A stretch of DNA of 64,000 nt. It comes from Schistocephalus solidus (taxonomy: Eukaryota > Platyhelminthes > Cestoda > Diphyllobothriidea > Diphyllobothriidae). Where the stretch lies: positions 97,430 to 161,429 of the forward strand of contig WEDG01000445.1 of NCBI GenBank assembly GCA_017591395.1, given 5' to 3'. Positions within the stretch are counted from its first letter, which is position 1. Each line of letters starts with the position of its first letter. Below, in pieces: positions 36,216 through 49,400 of this stretch. The position numbers and the translations under genes are program-made. The notes under the pieces were generated by a model, which saw only the letters and a list, made by a program, of their open reading frames with translations, was not told the DNA's origin and ran no database searches.

Positions 36216-39200
36216 TATTCACAATACTGCCATTGCTGAATATGCAGAGTAGGAGCCTAATGATCTACTTACAAGTTATTTTACCAATAAATCTTTCTTT
36301 TTAAATGTTGAATTTAGCAAATTGGAGGATGGTTTAAGCAATGTAGACTTGAACGTTATATATTGAGTGTAAGTTAAACCTATTCGTAGCCGGGAATTGT
36401 TGAAAGGATTGATGTCGGATAGCTACGCTAACCATTAAAATACTGAAGAAAATGGCGGCTAGAGGAGGTTGGTGTGAGACATCATAAGCAATGCTTTTTC
36501 TAAAACAATGCAATTTGAGCGTACGAATGTGAGCCATTGTGCGGGGCTTGCGCAGGTTCTGAAGTACGTGATAGAATGAAAAGCTGCCTGTGATGGCAGC
36601 TCGAAATCTTTGGGTGTGTGTGTGTGCGTGAGGATGCGATCGTTTAAAGAGTTGGATTGCGACAGGCCTGCTGCCTTCCACCCTAGTTGATGGTTGCGCG
36701 GTAAGCACGTTTGAGCTGATTCGCATGGCAGAATATTTGCAACAAGTTGGGCCTGAACAGTCAACGCGGTAGTGCACAGTGATTCTCAGCCTCTGCGGTC
36801 TTAGTGAGGAAAACGTTTATTTGAAAGGAGGTCTCATAACGGCAAATTTTAGCATCATAGACAGATTGATCTGAATTGACAACGAAACTGTAGCCGGGCA
36901 TCCTTTCTTTTCGCTCACCCTAACAATCTTTCTGCCGATTAACTTGAAGAGAGAAAACCGCTTTATGAAAACTGCGAGCCAGTTGAACCATTTAACTGTT
37001 AAACGTTTTTTTTTAATGAGCTATTCAACAGTCGGTTCTCTTACTGTGAATAGGATTTCATCCTAACTGTAATTTTGTTGTAAAATATTTCAATGTTTTG
37101 CTTAAATATATAAAAGGAATGTACCTCAGAGAATTTTTTTAAAGACGCAGTCAACCAGTGAAACTCTTCTATTTTATTCCAATTTATCACACGTTTGTAA
37201 CCGTAGTAAAGGGATTTTTGCTTTGACCGTCCGAAAAATGAACACTTAAATACCAGTGGTTATTTAACCCCATGTTTGCAACTGTTTACAGTTATCATTT
37301 TATAGTAACAGAACATTGATTCATGCCTCGGGAAGAAAGTTAAAAAAATAAGAAGCTGCGATGGTATTAATTACAGTATGGGGCAATTCAAAAATGAAAT
37401 AGAGTGAAATTGATTTTTAATAGAACAGTGCAAATTGAGCATAATGGGGTAAAAGTAAATTTGTGCGGTTGTAGTATGGAAGTTTTCCTAAACTGCAGCT
37501 GTCCTGACTAAGGATAATTTTCAAAGATCAACGCGGAAATTGTTAGTGAATTTCACTGATTGTTTGACTTCGAAACATTTGTGAAAATCTATGACCTGAA
37601 ACAGTTGCTGTGAAAGCAAAAAACGGATACCTCTTCAGAAAGCAGCCTTCGAGTGAAGTAGGCGGTTGAGTAAAAATTATTTCTTTAAAGGCTTAGTTTT
37701 ATTAACAAATAATTGAAGAGTTTCAATGAACCTGTGCTTAGCTCTGACTCCTAACTCATGGAAAATTGAAATAAAATAAAAGTTTGATTTTGCAAAAAAA
37801 TATTTTCATAAAAATATTTGCCACCAAGGACTTTCACCGATCAGAACGTTAAACAGGTAAGTCCGGCAGTGGCCAGGAATCAAAACAGGAAAGAGGGTGA
37901 CAAACAAAGTCAGAGGAGACTGGAATGTTTATGTCCGGTTTATTAGCCGTCGTCGTCTTCGTCGTCCAACCATAGCCAACTCCAGGTGATCGGAAATATT
38001 CACTACCATGAAAAGGGTTCTGTAAATTTCGGGGTCCGGTAAGCATTTAATTTCAACCGGAACATGGTTCATGCTTTAAAATGTGCAATTCTAAATGGGT
38101 GATGCAAACCTGAGCAAAAGATTGTTTTGTTTTTTGTAGATTTTCTGGATCTATCAACCATTGTCGCTCAAACATAGACGGACATCATCCCGAAAGTTTA
38201 TAAAAAGGACGAAGTCATAAGAATAACTAAATAAAGATAAACCGCCTGGACCTGTAATTCACAGTACTAAAAGTAGGAGAGTATAAGATCTAAGGGGAAA
38301 CAAGACGATTTGGTTGCGATTAAGATAAATGAGCGCTTTGACGGAATTAGAAGGCCATTTGTGGATAGGTATTTCATTTATCCGCAAAAAACTTGACGTT
38401 GTATATACACGCACTTCGTTGGGGCTTAATGCCATTTAACTACGTCCAGTACCAATCGTTGCATTCGGTAACAAGTACTGTAAAAATGGTGAGCGGTTGC
38501 TAAGAGGAAACGTTATTGACATTTTTTTAATGAATTATAGGCCTTGTTCAACATTGGGTTTGTTGATTAGCTAATGAGTTGCATAAAATGCCCAAAACTT
38601 AAAATCAATGCTTCACATGTTGCTGTGAAACATCATCCGATTACCAAGATAGACATATGAAATATTGATAGATTAATTTCTCTCACATTGCACCACACAC
38701 TGTTTCTTGTTATATCTCTCCAAACGCGATTTGAACAACCCCAATTTATACTGACTGCATGTATATATGGAATATATAATTGTAAACTTCTAATAATAGG
38801 GTAATCATGGGCCCTGCTGACACACGCACGTAATGGTATTTCAACTATCGCGAGTGATGAATCCGTCATTTGCTCGTGAGGTATGCGCAGCGCCCATGAC
38901 TTGCGTGTCACCTAAATTACAGTGAGGTAGACTCGCACTGCAACTACTGCAATGTCTTCTCTATAAGCCCACTGGCTCCTATATAAAATTAATTTAAGAA
39001 TCGAATGGAGGTGGGAGAGACCGTGGTAGGTAACAGCCCGTCATTGTGGGCCACACACAAAAACACAGTACCCGTCTTTCAGTGTGGATAATAGGCTTCT
39101 GTAATATGGGATCAAATCTCACATACGTAATTGAGCTAAGAAGCCTTCAGTCTAAAACACCATTGAGCTAAGCAGTAAGTCATTTAATCACACCGTCAGA

Positions 39201-40689
39201 TGGCATCTGTTAAACTCACCAACCCCAGGGCACCTTGATGGATTCAAACCCACGAGGTCTGAAGGGAGTGAGGAATGCACTAATTTCCCATGGGACTTCT
39301 TAGCAGTGTAGCTCTTACTCTCACCCACCCTCACTCAGCAATCAAGGTTCAAGCCTCTTTACCGACTGGAAATCGGTATGAGTGCAGCGGCTGACAGAAC
39401 TGGGCAGCCCCCCTATCAGGCACAGTCATGCGTAACGGAAGGTTACGTACTGCACTAGAAAAGCCAGAAACACCAGACTTGTGTTTTGTTTTACGCTTGA
39501 AGATGGAAAAGTGTCCACGTTTCTGAAAAATTATACATTTTTAACCTAGGTGAAAGCGACAGGATTCTACCGACGTCTATGTGGGTGAAACTGGCAATAC
39601 AGTTATCCTAGGGCTTTTAATACGCTATCCGCTAGAGCTGTAAAATTCGTGGAGCCTTTATACGAGATGTGCACTATCAACGTCATGAGTTCACAGAGAA
39701 GAAAAAACAACAGGCGCAATTTAGAAAAGAACCGTGTAACCATATATTACCTACCGTTAACCACTCATGACCGGTTTCTCCACTTATGTATTAAAATTAA
39801 CGATAGGATGGACTTCCCGCATGTGTGAGGTGAGTGGGTACTGTCCATGGACGCTTTACGTACCACATCTTGCATGGCAATGCACCTCTTCTACTTATTG
39901 TAGGAATAGAACATGCTATTATGTAGGTTTCGCTTATATGCGTGTTATCTAGCAGGTTCATTTCTGGCCAAAAAGTGTGTAAAAGTAAGTCATTGTGTTG
40001 ATGCGATATATACTGCGGTGCATTTGGAGGAGATGCATGTAATAGTCGACTTCCTGGGGCAATGCGGGCGGGCGAGGTTGAAGCCACGAGCGAATGTTTG
40101 CGGCCTGTGGCCATTATTTGCCGGTCTCTGTGCGATGGAGTCACAAGGCCGATACTCAATAGAGACGGGAAATAACTGTGCCAGCCAAACTATGCAAGTG
40201 ACCAATCAAAGCTTCACGTGGCCCGAATGAGTTACCTTAAAGGGGCCAGATTGGTATCGAGTTCAAATTGCTGGTGACATTTTGCACAATGGTAGGAGTG
40301 GCAGCAACGATGTTGGTCGTGGTTGCGCTAGAAGAAGTGCTTGGTGGTGTTCAAGATGAATTTGTCATTTTTAAATTGTCCAGGGGCCGCAGATATCTAA
40401 CGAAACCCATCAATGCCCTGAATATCCGTTGCATGTGCGAGCATGATTAGTGAATTTGGCTGTGGGCGTCATAAATTTGTGGCATTTGCGTATATAATTC
40501 ATTTGCTTTCGAATATAGCTTATTCGGCAGTTATGGTAGCGTACCCTTCATGCGAACTTTAAGCGGCGTCGGCTCATGACTCCACATTCTATTGGCAGTA
40601 CATTATGGACGTATTCGAGGGTACGCCTGTCTCAATGCTCTTTTATACCGTGTGCTCTGCGCCACCCACAAAGGTACCTTCGCTGGTTG
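36216..40689. other. Non-coding stretch with unassigned GC-richer islands
   Basis: Two GC-richer islands, 36334-36777 (with a (GT)n run near 36614) and 39797-40230, hold open frames of 147 and 120 codons on the minus strand. I recognise no domain in either, and overlapping frames on both strands point to composition rather than coding. The second island lies just 3' of the LINE fragment at 40690-41700 and could be its tail. The remainder is featureless. Confidence 0.45.
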
Positions 40690-41700
40690 TTTCTACGATC
40701 TAACTGTCTGGGATCCTTTCCTGCAACGTAATTTTCAGTACTTCTCTGAGGCAGTTGAGGTTGAAACGGTTCAGTCCGTTTGTTGTCAGAACAACAACCA
40801 GGTAAAAATAAACTTTGTTCTGGAGTACACCTTGCATGTTCCTGATATAATTATTTAGCCTCCTGATGTCCTTACTGCATTTAGAGATCTGGCTGGTGAT
40901 TTGGCATTTTGAAATTGTACTTTTAATGATAGTGTGTTCGTGCATTGGTTTTATATCAGTTCAAATGAGCTATGTACTTCGTTCAATCTGGTCGAACTTT
41001 CGTGCCACCTTGTGCGCGATCACAGTTTTATCCTTTTTATTAATTAACCCAAAGTTTCCCTCGCTGTAATGGAGGAGGTCCAAGGTCCGGTTAATTTTGA
41101 GCGGTCTTTTTCGTTCCGGCAGTCGATGCAAATAGCTGGCCATCTCTCACGGCAGTCTTTTATTCGTATAACGGAACACTAGATTGAGAGCGAATTTGCT
41201 GCTCTGCTGCAGCCCATTTGTCACCTGGAGTGCTTTTGAGACTCCATGCTGTCGCTGCTGTTGGCCATCGCCTCCATTTTTGTGAATCGCGCTGGATATG
41301 CCTATTTTAAAACACTTGCCTGATTTCATTGCAATGCATTTTTAGCGCGAAAACTGGGGTTGGCACATATTTTGTCAAACCTTTCTGCAGTCGGCAGGCC
41401 TCTAAGACGATGGGCGTTTTTTCGTGGCGTTTTCGGAATTCAAAATGAGTTTGAGGAATAATTTCCTGTTGCAGCTGCATGTTCAGATGATTGATATGAC
41501 ATAGAAGGTAGGGAAGTTATCAAATAGGTGGTGATGTACTTTTTGTTCGTAGATTGGCATATCGGTGACGCGTTTGAATTTCCGCGGGTGAAGTACTTTT
41601 TTCCGTATATCCTGATAAACAAAGGGGGTTTTGCTATCGGCCGGGGCCATCCTATTTCTAACTTGCAGCTGCAAGGGTTCCAGCACTCATTTCCTTGTCG
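40690..41700 (-). pseudogene. Degenerate RTE-like LINE reverse transcriptase fragment
   Basis: On the minus strand near 41150-41280, GVSKALQVTNGLQQSSKFAL matches the RT motif with VTNGxxQG (motif B region). About 500 bp further along the same strand, near 40700-40830, GLNRFNLNCLREVLKI and LQERIPDS match the C-terminal LNHFHLSCLR...WQDRIPD block also seen in the element at 54.8 kb. The spacing between the blocks is what an intact RT would have. The catalytic YxDD is not recognisable, and frameshifts and stops are frequent. Confidence 0.55.
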
Positions 41701-44239
41701 CTAAACATCGTTTTCATGTCTAAGTTACATTACTGTGCGTAGATATTGTGGTTTCTGCATTAAATCTAGGACATCCTGTCGTCAGTTTATAGTCGTGTTA
41801 CCTCCAGCCGGCACATCAACAGTGACGAAAGAACCGCAATTCAAAATATAAAAGTACACATAACTGAATGCGTTTCGACTGAAATACGGAAAAGACGACC
41901 AAGCACTTACCGTAAAATAGTTTCGTGCAACCAGAGGAAAATCTGGTAAACGCAGGTTGGTTAATGAATAACATATGGAAAATGAATCATAACATGTGAA
42001 TAAATGCATATTTTGAAGAGGAAAAATATATAGCTTAATGTTTGCGAGATAGCATTGAAAATACACATTAGAAATATAAAATTAACTCTTAATCGCATGA
42101 GCATATCATATAAGCTGGGCAGACAAAATTAAGAGCAGATATAACAAACTTTTAGTCAGTTTTGCGTTGTACTGAACGCAGTATGGAGAGGTGTTCTTTA
42201 AGCTTGTTCTGGGTGCAGGACTTGCGAATTTAAATCCCGTTTTATTTTTTACATACATTTTCAGGTGCCTTCATAAATCCTCTGTTCTCACTTGAACTAA
42301 AGATCTGCTCCGGCAAGATCTTGATTATTTCTCTCCAGCTCATAATTTGTGTTTTAATAAACCTTAGTTTTAATTTTATTTTTGAAAAAAAACACAATTC
42401 AAAAACCTGTCCCGAGCAAAACACCGTTAGAAATATGGGGGCAAAAAGTGTGATCATAGCACCGACCGACAGGTATACATTTTTATACACCACTTTTTTT
42501 CCGCGAATTTCGATTGAAGAGCTTTAAAGGAAAGGTAAACAAAATTTATCCTAACCACTTGTGTTGAATCTGTTAAACCCCTGTTATTTTCTTATTTCTT
42601 TAATTTTCTGCTCAAATGCGGCACCTCGGTGAACCGAAAAAAAGTATGTTCTATCAACATGCAGTGTAGCCAGGCCGAAGTTTCCAACTCCATCTTCTTG
42701 GTTTCACTGTGCTTTTTGTGCATATATCAAAGTAAGTTTCTCTTTTCATAACATAAATTATCTTTTTTCTGGAGCAGTTTTCCTCACTACCAAAGATAGT
42801 ACAGCATTTGATATATAATCTCAGTGCTGCTCAACTAACAGTAAAACTGTAGCCAATAATAAAAATGGTTTTTGTTTGCTTTTTAATAAGCAAAAGACAA
42901 TCGCACTGCAGTCTCGTCATTAGAAGTACTCACGGATGTGATTTGCGTAAATATCCCGGTTTTTAATGAGTGAAAAAGCTAGCTTCCTTTAAATGTCTGA
43001 GTTGTTCCCGAAGGTTCGACTTTGTACTCTTCAATTTTCTATAGCGCGGTTTATTTGATTGATGACAATCGAAGACACCAAAATATGCAGTTTGGTTGAA
43101 AAACTCAACTATTGGCTGTTTAAATTTAAAAAGTCCGTCAACTCACTTATTAACAATTTCCAATGAGGGATCAGATGTAAAATGCGTAAAATTATGCAGT
43201 AGTAAATGTGTTTTTATAAACCAAATCTTATTCGGCAAATCCAAAATAATCGTTAAGGACTCCTCAATTATCTTTTAAATATCGAAAATATTACTGTTTT
43301 AATGAAACTTTACTATTTTGGAGACGTTGATCTTTTCGGGTAACTGCATTACATTGAAACGTGCCACGTTCAAAATGCAGATGAAGCTAAAGGCAATCTT
43401 TAAAAAATCGCGGCGAAATTTCCCTGCGGAGTGTGTATTTCATCGGAAAGCTGAGATAGGGAATATGACCACAGGTAATTTTCAGAATCACTCTTCCGAA
43501 ATCAGTGGAGAGTGCATTTCGATACAGTTTATGCTGGAGCAAATTATGTCTTTTGACCTAGATTAACACCAACTAAGACAGAACTGTGCTACGTGTTGTC
43601 ACAGGGCCTCTGTAACACAGTAGACATGCAAAGCCCTTGGACTGATACATGTGAAATAGATGGGCACTGCATAATGGGAAACGGTACGTTCTGGTTCATA
43701 GTCAGGGGATGTCTCCCCTGACCGTTTAATCCCACTGAATTCACATAAGTTCTGTTATAGTCCTGATTTCTAAGCAAATTCCCCTCCTTCTCTTAATACA
43801 AAATTTTTCAGTCACATCGGGTAAAAATTCCATCACCGAACAATTGTGAATTACAATAATCCTTGCAACTTCACGGGCTTTCTCCTAGGATGCATTCGGT
43901 GGAGGTTCGACATTTCATGAAATGTGTTTATATTTTATTATATTCTTGGATATATAACGGAATGTGCTATACCATGCATAAGAGCATATGGAGTTCTTAT
44001 AGGTGTGTGGGAGGGGATCATTCAGTTCACTTTTAGTAAGGGAAAGATAGGCAAATAACTTTCAGCTCCCTATTAGCTACAGAGAAGCTAAGAAAATATC
44101 GATACATAAGAAAACTTGAAAAGACGTTGTTTCCATAATGACCTGGGAAAAACAAGTAGCCGCCGGCTAGGTGATAAAATACACTTAAAAGACTACTAGC
44201 TATTATGAGTAGTATAATCACTTGCAATTTGACTATAAA
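41701..44239. other. AT-rich non-coding stretch
   Basis: No supported gene or repeat. Confidence 0.5.
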
Positions 44240-44990
44240 AGACTATTGAATAAGCGTCTAGTTTAATGGCGGTAGAAAGACCAACATCCTTGGTTAGAAT
44301 ATTCTAAGCTGCAACCCTTCTGCTGCCGAAAAAGTACTTGCGTCCATCGATATATGCTTTACCTGTGCGCAGCTTTAAAGGGTGACCTCGTAAGGTGTGC
44401 ATGTAAGTCAGAGTAAAAATATCATTGGGAATAAAGCAACAGTCCAGGCCATTCGAAATGCCGAAAGACAAGTATGTGATCCCCTCATAGTAACCTGTAG
44501 GAAAGGGGAAATACGTTGAGGGTTGGTAGTCTATTTTCACAGGTAAGCGATCACAGGCCTTTAGTCATTTTTGTCGCCCGCCTCTGGACCTTCTCTAAGA
44601 CGGTACTCTCCTTGACCGTTAAATGTCAACATGCCTGTATGAAGTTTTCTAAACGTGGCCGCAAAAAGCATCGGCAAAGGCGTGCCTGATGACTTGCAAT
44701 ACAGACATTGTTGCTTTGGTCCCTTTCGTGCAGTTCAGTATTGGTTTGAGTGGTGATGTTATCCACACTCCCAAATCCATCTGACTGTTGACCGGTTGCA
44801 ATGGTATAATATTAAGAACGTCAATCCTCGGGTTGGAAGCTCCAAAACAGCCAATATAAATATAATTGCACTTACTAACATTGAACGGAAGAAGCCAGCG
44901 CTTTGATTCGTCCTCGAGCTTGTTCAAGGTCATTTACTGTTGGTCTTCGTTTGCCGTATTTTCAAAAATATTTCCGAAAGCCGTGTTAAG
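44240..44990 (-). pseudogene. CR1-like LINE reverse transcriptase, C-terminal fragment
   Basis: The minus strand reads LNKLEDESKRWLLPFNVSKC, then DLGVWITSPLKP, then IRHAFADAF. This is the segment just after the catalytic YxDD in CR1/jockey-type RTs. After stops and a frame change it continues with LDCCFI, LRGHPLKL and GRKYFFGSRRVAA, the typical post-RT C-terminal block, to about 44250. The catalytic core upstream is not recognisable. Dead fragment. Confidence 0.75.
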
Positions 44991-45059
44991 CATCAAAAGG
45001 GAGGCGATTCTGCTCGAAAAATTGCATTAACGCTTTCTAGATTATTCAAGTTTTATCAC

Positions 45060-45330
45060 AAGTAAAGGTTTTCTAGTGTCTAGGGCATGCACAGCTACTT
45101 GCAACAGGTGGCTTCGCCTATTTTCTGCCAACTGATGTTCGTGGATGCGTGTACAGGACGAGTTTCCTGTTTGACCATAGTCCACAGCATCACATGATTC
45201 CCACTGGATCTCATGGACAACTTCTTTCTATCCAGATAGTTTACCATATCCGTAGGGTGGACAAGCTGGGTACGTGGTAATGTGTATTTTGCGGGGGTCT
45301 TGGAATGACTGCAGCATGATTGGGAATATT
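45060..45330 (-). pseudogene. GIY-YIG endonuclease fragment of a second retroelement
   Basis: The minus-strand frame reads VVHEIQWESCDAVDYGQTGN, then CTRIHEHQLAENRR and LLQVAVHALD. It matches the Y(x)G-Q-T-G and R-I-x-E-H elements of GIY-YIG domains in Penelope-like retroelements, though the first Tyr region is altered (VDYGQTG). It differs in sequence from the GIY-YIG copies near 2 kb, so it is another family. Sequence upstream on the same strand, to about 45860, may be more of it. Confidence 0.6.
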
Positions 45331-45954
45331 TCTGGCAGTTGGCTATATACAAGAAGTTACAGTATCTAATGCATGGCGTATTGCATCTAACTATAGAGGT
45401 AAGATGCTTTCAGCGCACAGGAGCAATTAAGGATTATAAGTCACCCCACCTGAGTCTTGAATCATTGGGCTAATGTTCCATATTGGGCACCTCGGGAAGC
45501 CGTCCTTCCATAACGTCAACCTACGCAACTTATTATTCGCATGCAAAGTTGGTCTCTTGTTTCGTTAAGAGCATGTCGTTCACCGAACCATTCTGACTGA
45601 AGCAGGATGGCATGCATTTTGTGTTGTGTGGTTTATAAAATGGCAGCATGATAGATTTTTTCTTCAATGTGCTGATACAGAAAAGAAATGGCTCCAAGTA
45701 CCCCTGTATCACCACTGGTCTTGCGCCAAATTCCAAGAGAGTTAGGCTTCGTAGCTTCGGGACGAGTATTAAGAGATAAGTGCTGGGGTATGGAGGGATG
45801 AAGGAGATTTAAGGTTACCTTGAACAAATGAGTAGCTACATCTGGAATATAACGCATGACAGACTCTTGTAAAAGGATTTGCTTAGATCCATGTCTACCG
45901 TCGGTCCCCTTTTCCCAAAATTTTTCATTATCGTTTAAGTCCGTAATAAAAATG

Positions 45955-46290
45955 GTTATAAGGAGTGAATTAATATAGCGAAAGGCAGCCGCCAGGCCAG
46001 GTAATTAGATGCAGGCGGCTGAAATAGTGGCTTTTGGTCATAGTAATTGCGGCGCCCGTGTAAAGTACTATTGGGCACATAGGATCCGGTTTGCGAAGGC
46101 TGGTTGCAACTGCTTCTGCTGAAGCCAACAGACGCTCTCCAAGGAATGTAAAATGAATTAAAAGGACCTTGAAAATCACCCAGAAATCTTCCTTCCACGA
46201 TTGCATGTGTCTACCATATGCACGCAAATAGAGCTATGTATTGTCTTTATTTGGCCCTTTTCCTAACAAAGCTGGGAGGTGTTCTTTTAT
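45955..46290 (-). mobile_element. Penelope-like element 3' end, copy B1
   Basis: Clearly homologous to 1600-1930, including the caggtaattagatgc block, the gggcaca block, and tgtctaccatatgcacgc. Same orientation as copy A1. Truncated before the GIY-YIG domain. Confidence 0.7.
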
Positions 46291-46294
46291 CCTT

Positions 46295-46490
46295 ATGCTG
46301 TTGGCTACAGCAGAAGCGGCTCCAATCAGTCTACTTAAACTGGTACTGTGTGCCCAAAAGAGGTCTATACAGGCACCGCAATTACCGTGGCCGAAAGCCA
46401 CCATTTCAGTCGCCCTGACGCACGTACGATTAGTTTTACGTACCCACATGTTTGACTTAGTTACACAGTGATATAAATGTTAAAGGTCTG
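46295..46490 (+). mobile_element. Penelope-like element 3' end, copy B2
   Basis: The inverted partner, homologous to 2630-2875: it begins at ctgttggctacagcag and ends at gacttagttacacagtga. It sits head to head with copy B1, reproducing the arrangement at 1.5-2.9 kb. Confidence 0.68.
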
Positions 46491-49400
46491 ACAAGAGTTT
46501 TTTGAAAGCTAACGTATGCTCGATAAACGGTCGTTTGGAAAAATAGATAAGTGTGCATAAAAGGAATATAGGAAGATCACGCGTTCGCGATTTTTGATTT
46601 CCGATACATATTCGTTATTGAAAATTGCGTTTAAAAACGTTTATAATGTTAAGTCGTTGTTACGTAAATTATTCTTTTAAAAAACAGCATCGGAAAACAG
46701 AGTTTTGAGCTGACATTTATATTTTCCTGAATATATACTCGGTAAAACTCACATCGTACCGACTGGGCGTACGAACCTTCTTCCTTCGAAAGAAATAAGA
46801 AAGCTGAAATTTATAAACTGAAGTATCAACCAGAAGGTGAAAGGGAGAAGTTGGAGAACTCCGAACTCCTCGTAGCCCTGTCGAACACCGTGCCTCATCT
46901 GTTTACCAGTGGCTGCGCAGTCACTCGGCTTAACCATGCAACCTACGTATATTACTTGAGGTATATTTGCAGGTTATGAATAGTACGTAATTATTCCACC
47001 GTAGCTGATTCATTGTGGCTCAAAAATTCATATCCGCTGTCAGAATGCGCCCATGGAGCTTCATTCTGTCTGATTTCCTCCAAATTAACAGCAAATTCCT
47101 AATAAAATTAGAAAACTAAAATTACAATTTTCTCAAAATATTAGCCATTCATGTTATATGCGTCATTAACATCCTTTTATTGAAACAACAACTTATGTAC
47201 CAATGATGCTGGCATCCGCACGGTGCTTCTGCTCAAACAATAGTGAACTTTCAACGGACAACCCTATGTAGGATTTCGATTCACATCTTTATACACTGGA
47301 GAGTCTAATGCACATTTTTTTCCGAAGCTGACGTTGACAATGCCGACTGTGGCAATGAATGGACCCCGCATTTTCCACCTGACCAGAATAAACTTCTCTC
47401 TTGTTGAACGTGGCGATAATTGTCAGCCTCAAGCGGTTCCCATCATTTCTGTCTTCCAACTCAAAAATCATCACGTCTGCTCCTTATTCCGTTGAATGAT
47501 GACGAATGTATCACTTGCATAAAAGGCCCAGAATTTTTGTCTGGGTTGTTTAGATAATCAGCGAAACTAAACGTGGGATGACCAACAGGGCCATCAGTTC
47601 CAAAATTGGTAAAACAATTGCCATGCTCTTGGTCTACTCGTAAAATTCATCGTCGAATTTGAAGTATTTCCGGTGGGGTGGAGCATCAGGCGTTAGACAA
47701 AATACGGAGTATTTTGATGGTCTCAAAGTTCACGACCATGAGGAAGAGAAGCAAAGCGAACCTAAAATGACAGAATAGCATGCCCGTTTCAGAAATATAA
47801 TCGATTCTTCATGTTTTTCTCACGAAAGGTACTGTCAAATCGATTGGGTTGTCTGGTTTAATCCGAGACAAACAAAGTTATTGGAAAAACTGGAAGAACC
47901 ATTCCGGATGCAGATGATCCAGCAAGCAGCAGCACTGAGAATGAATGACGTCAATTCTCAAATAGAGGGCTCCTCGACGGGACTTGATCACAACTTCACT
48001 TTCCTATGATCGGCATTCTCGTGAGGGATGAGAACTGTGAGGGATACCCACCTCCTAGAGACATGTTTCTCCGTCAATCAGTTTCTCAAAAAGCGCTCAA
48101 ACCTTTTCTGGTCAGAGAAAGTGATCACACCAGACGTGTTGAAAAACCGGTAAAAAATAAGTATCAAGAAGCCAACTGCCAGAAGTAGTATCACTCAACT
48201 AAATCACACCCATGAGCATCCTAGAGAAGTACGTTTTATTTTACAACTTTCATTTTATAATGTTCAGCAAAAAGGTCCCTCATTAATCATGAATAAAAAT
48301 ATTTATGTAAACAAAGGACACAATGGTTTAAAACACGGCAATTGGTGACATCACGAAGAATGGTCAGCGAATAAGTCACAAAGTTCAAGTCAGGTTTGAC
48401 TTCTTTTAAATGGTGCTAGCCTTGTGTGCAGATGATTTCATTATTGTAATTCAGATATAAAAAAAGAGGTATCATTTTTATGGTGAGAAAAAAAACAGCA
48501 GTTATACCTGCTAGAAACCGCTCATTTGAATAAAGAGGAGAACAACATGGCGGCTCGAATTCAAAGTCCCGCCGACTTAAAAGAGTTAATGACTTGGCTG
48601 TATGCACGCCAGCAATTAAAGCAGAAATTGTGTCTCTCAACGATAAAAGTGGGACCGGCTACTTCAATTCGGCGAGTGGTTGAATAAGAATAAGATTCTC
48701 TGTGCGCCCGTCTCCCTTATATGATGTTGCGTTTCAGTGTGATCCCAAACCGTCTTGCTTGAGCGATCTCATCTCCCTGTTAGTAACAGCTCCAAGATAA
48801 TCGTTCTTCTACTTGCCTCTATCGGTCTTATCTACCAAAGCTCATGTCTTCTGGCCAGTTTGGCGATCATCTAAATGTCAGCTTTCAAACATCATCAGAC
48901 GTTGAATTCGTATGAAAATTGTTTTGCGATCAATCCTCATTCATCCTTTACTATATCTCAACAAACCAGTGCTTGAGTCAGGTTTATGCTGTTTCGAGAT
49001 GTGATTGGACAAATGGCTGACGTTATCTAAAATGGCCATCTCAAGCGTAGCCTGCACTGTTTTTACTACGAATAATTTGACGAATATTGTGATCCCAGAT
49101 TTAATCAGCGGTAAGCTTTAGCAATCGAAGGCATCCAAGTCAACAATAATGCAAAGTGTGTGGGCGGGTCTTCAAGGACTGCGATCTGATAAAGGTAGCA
49201 GTTTGAGTAGAAACAATTTTTAACTTTACCAGCAGGGTTTGACCAAATGTGATCTCAGGCCTCAGTAAATTGATGCGTAGTAATGAAAGCATTTATTGAA
49301 ATATTTTTTTCCAAATTTGAGTGCTTATACAGGTGTATTATAAAAATAAAATGTATTCCAATAAATGAGGTGCAATAAGCATGTTTAAGGGCATTCAATT

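Noticed and set aside
36334..36777. 147-codon minus-strand ORF as a gene
   Set aside because: No domain, a His/Thr low-complexity stretch from (GT)n, and overlapping frames on the same strand; composition explains it.
39230..39330. Minus-strand tRNA-like element near 39.25 kb
   Set aside because: A B-box-like GGTTTGAATCC is present, but no acceptable A box or stem pairing was found.
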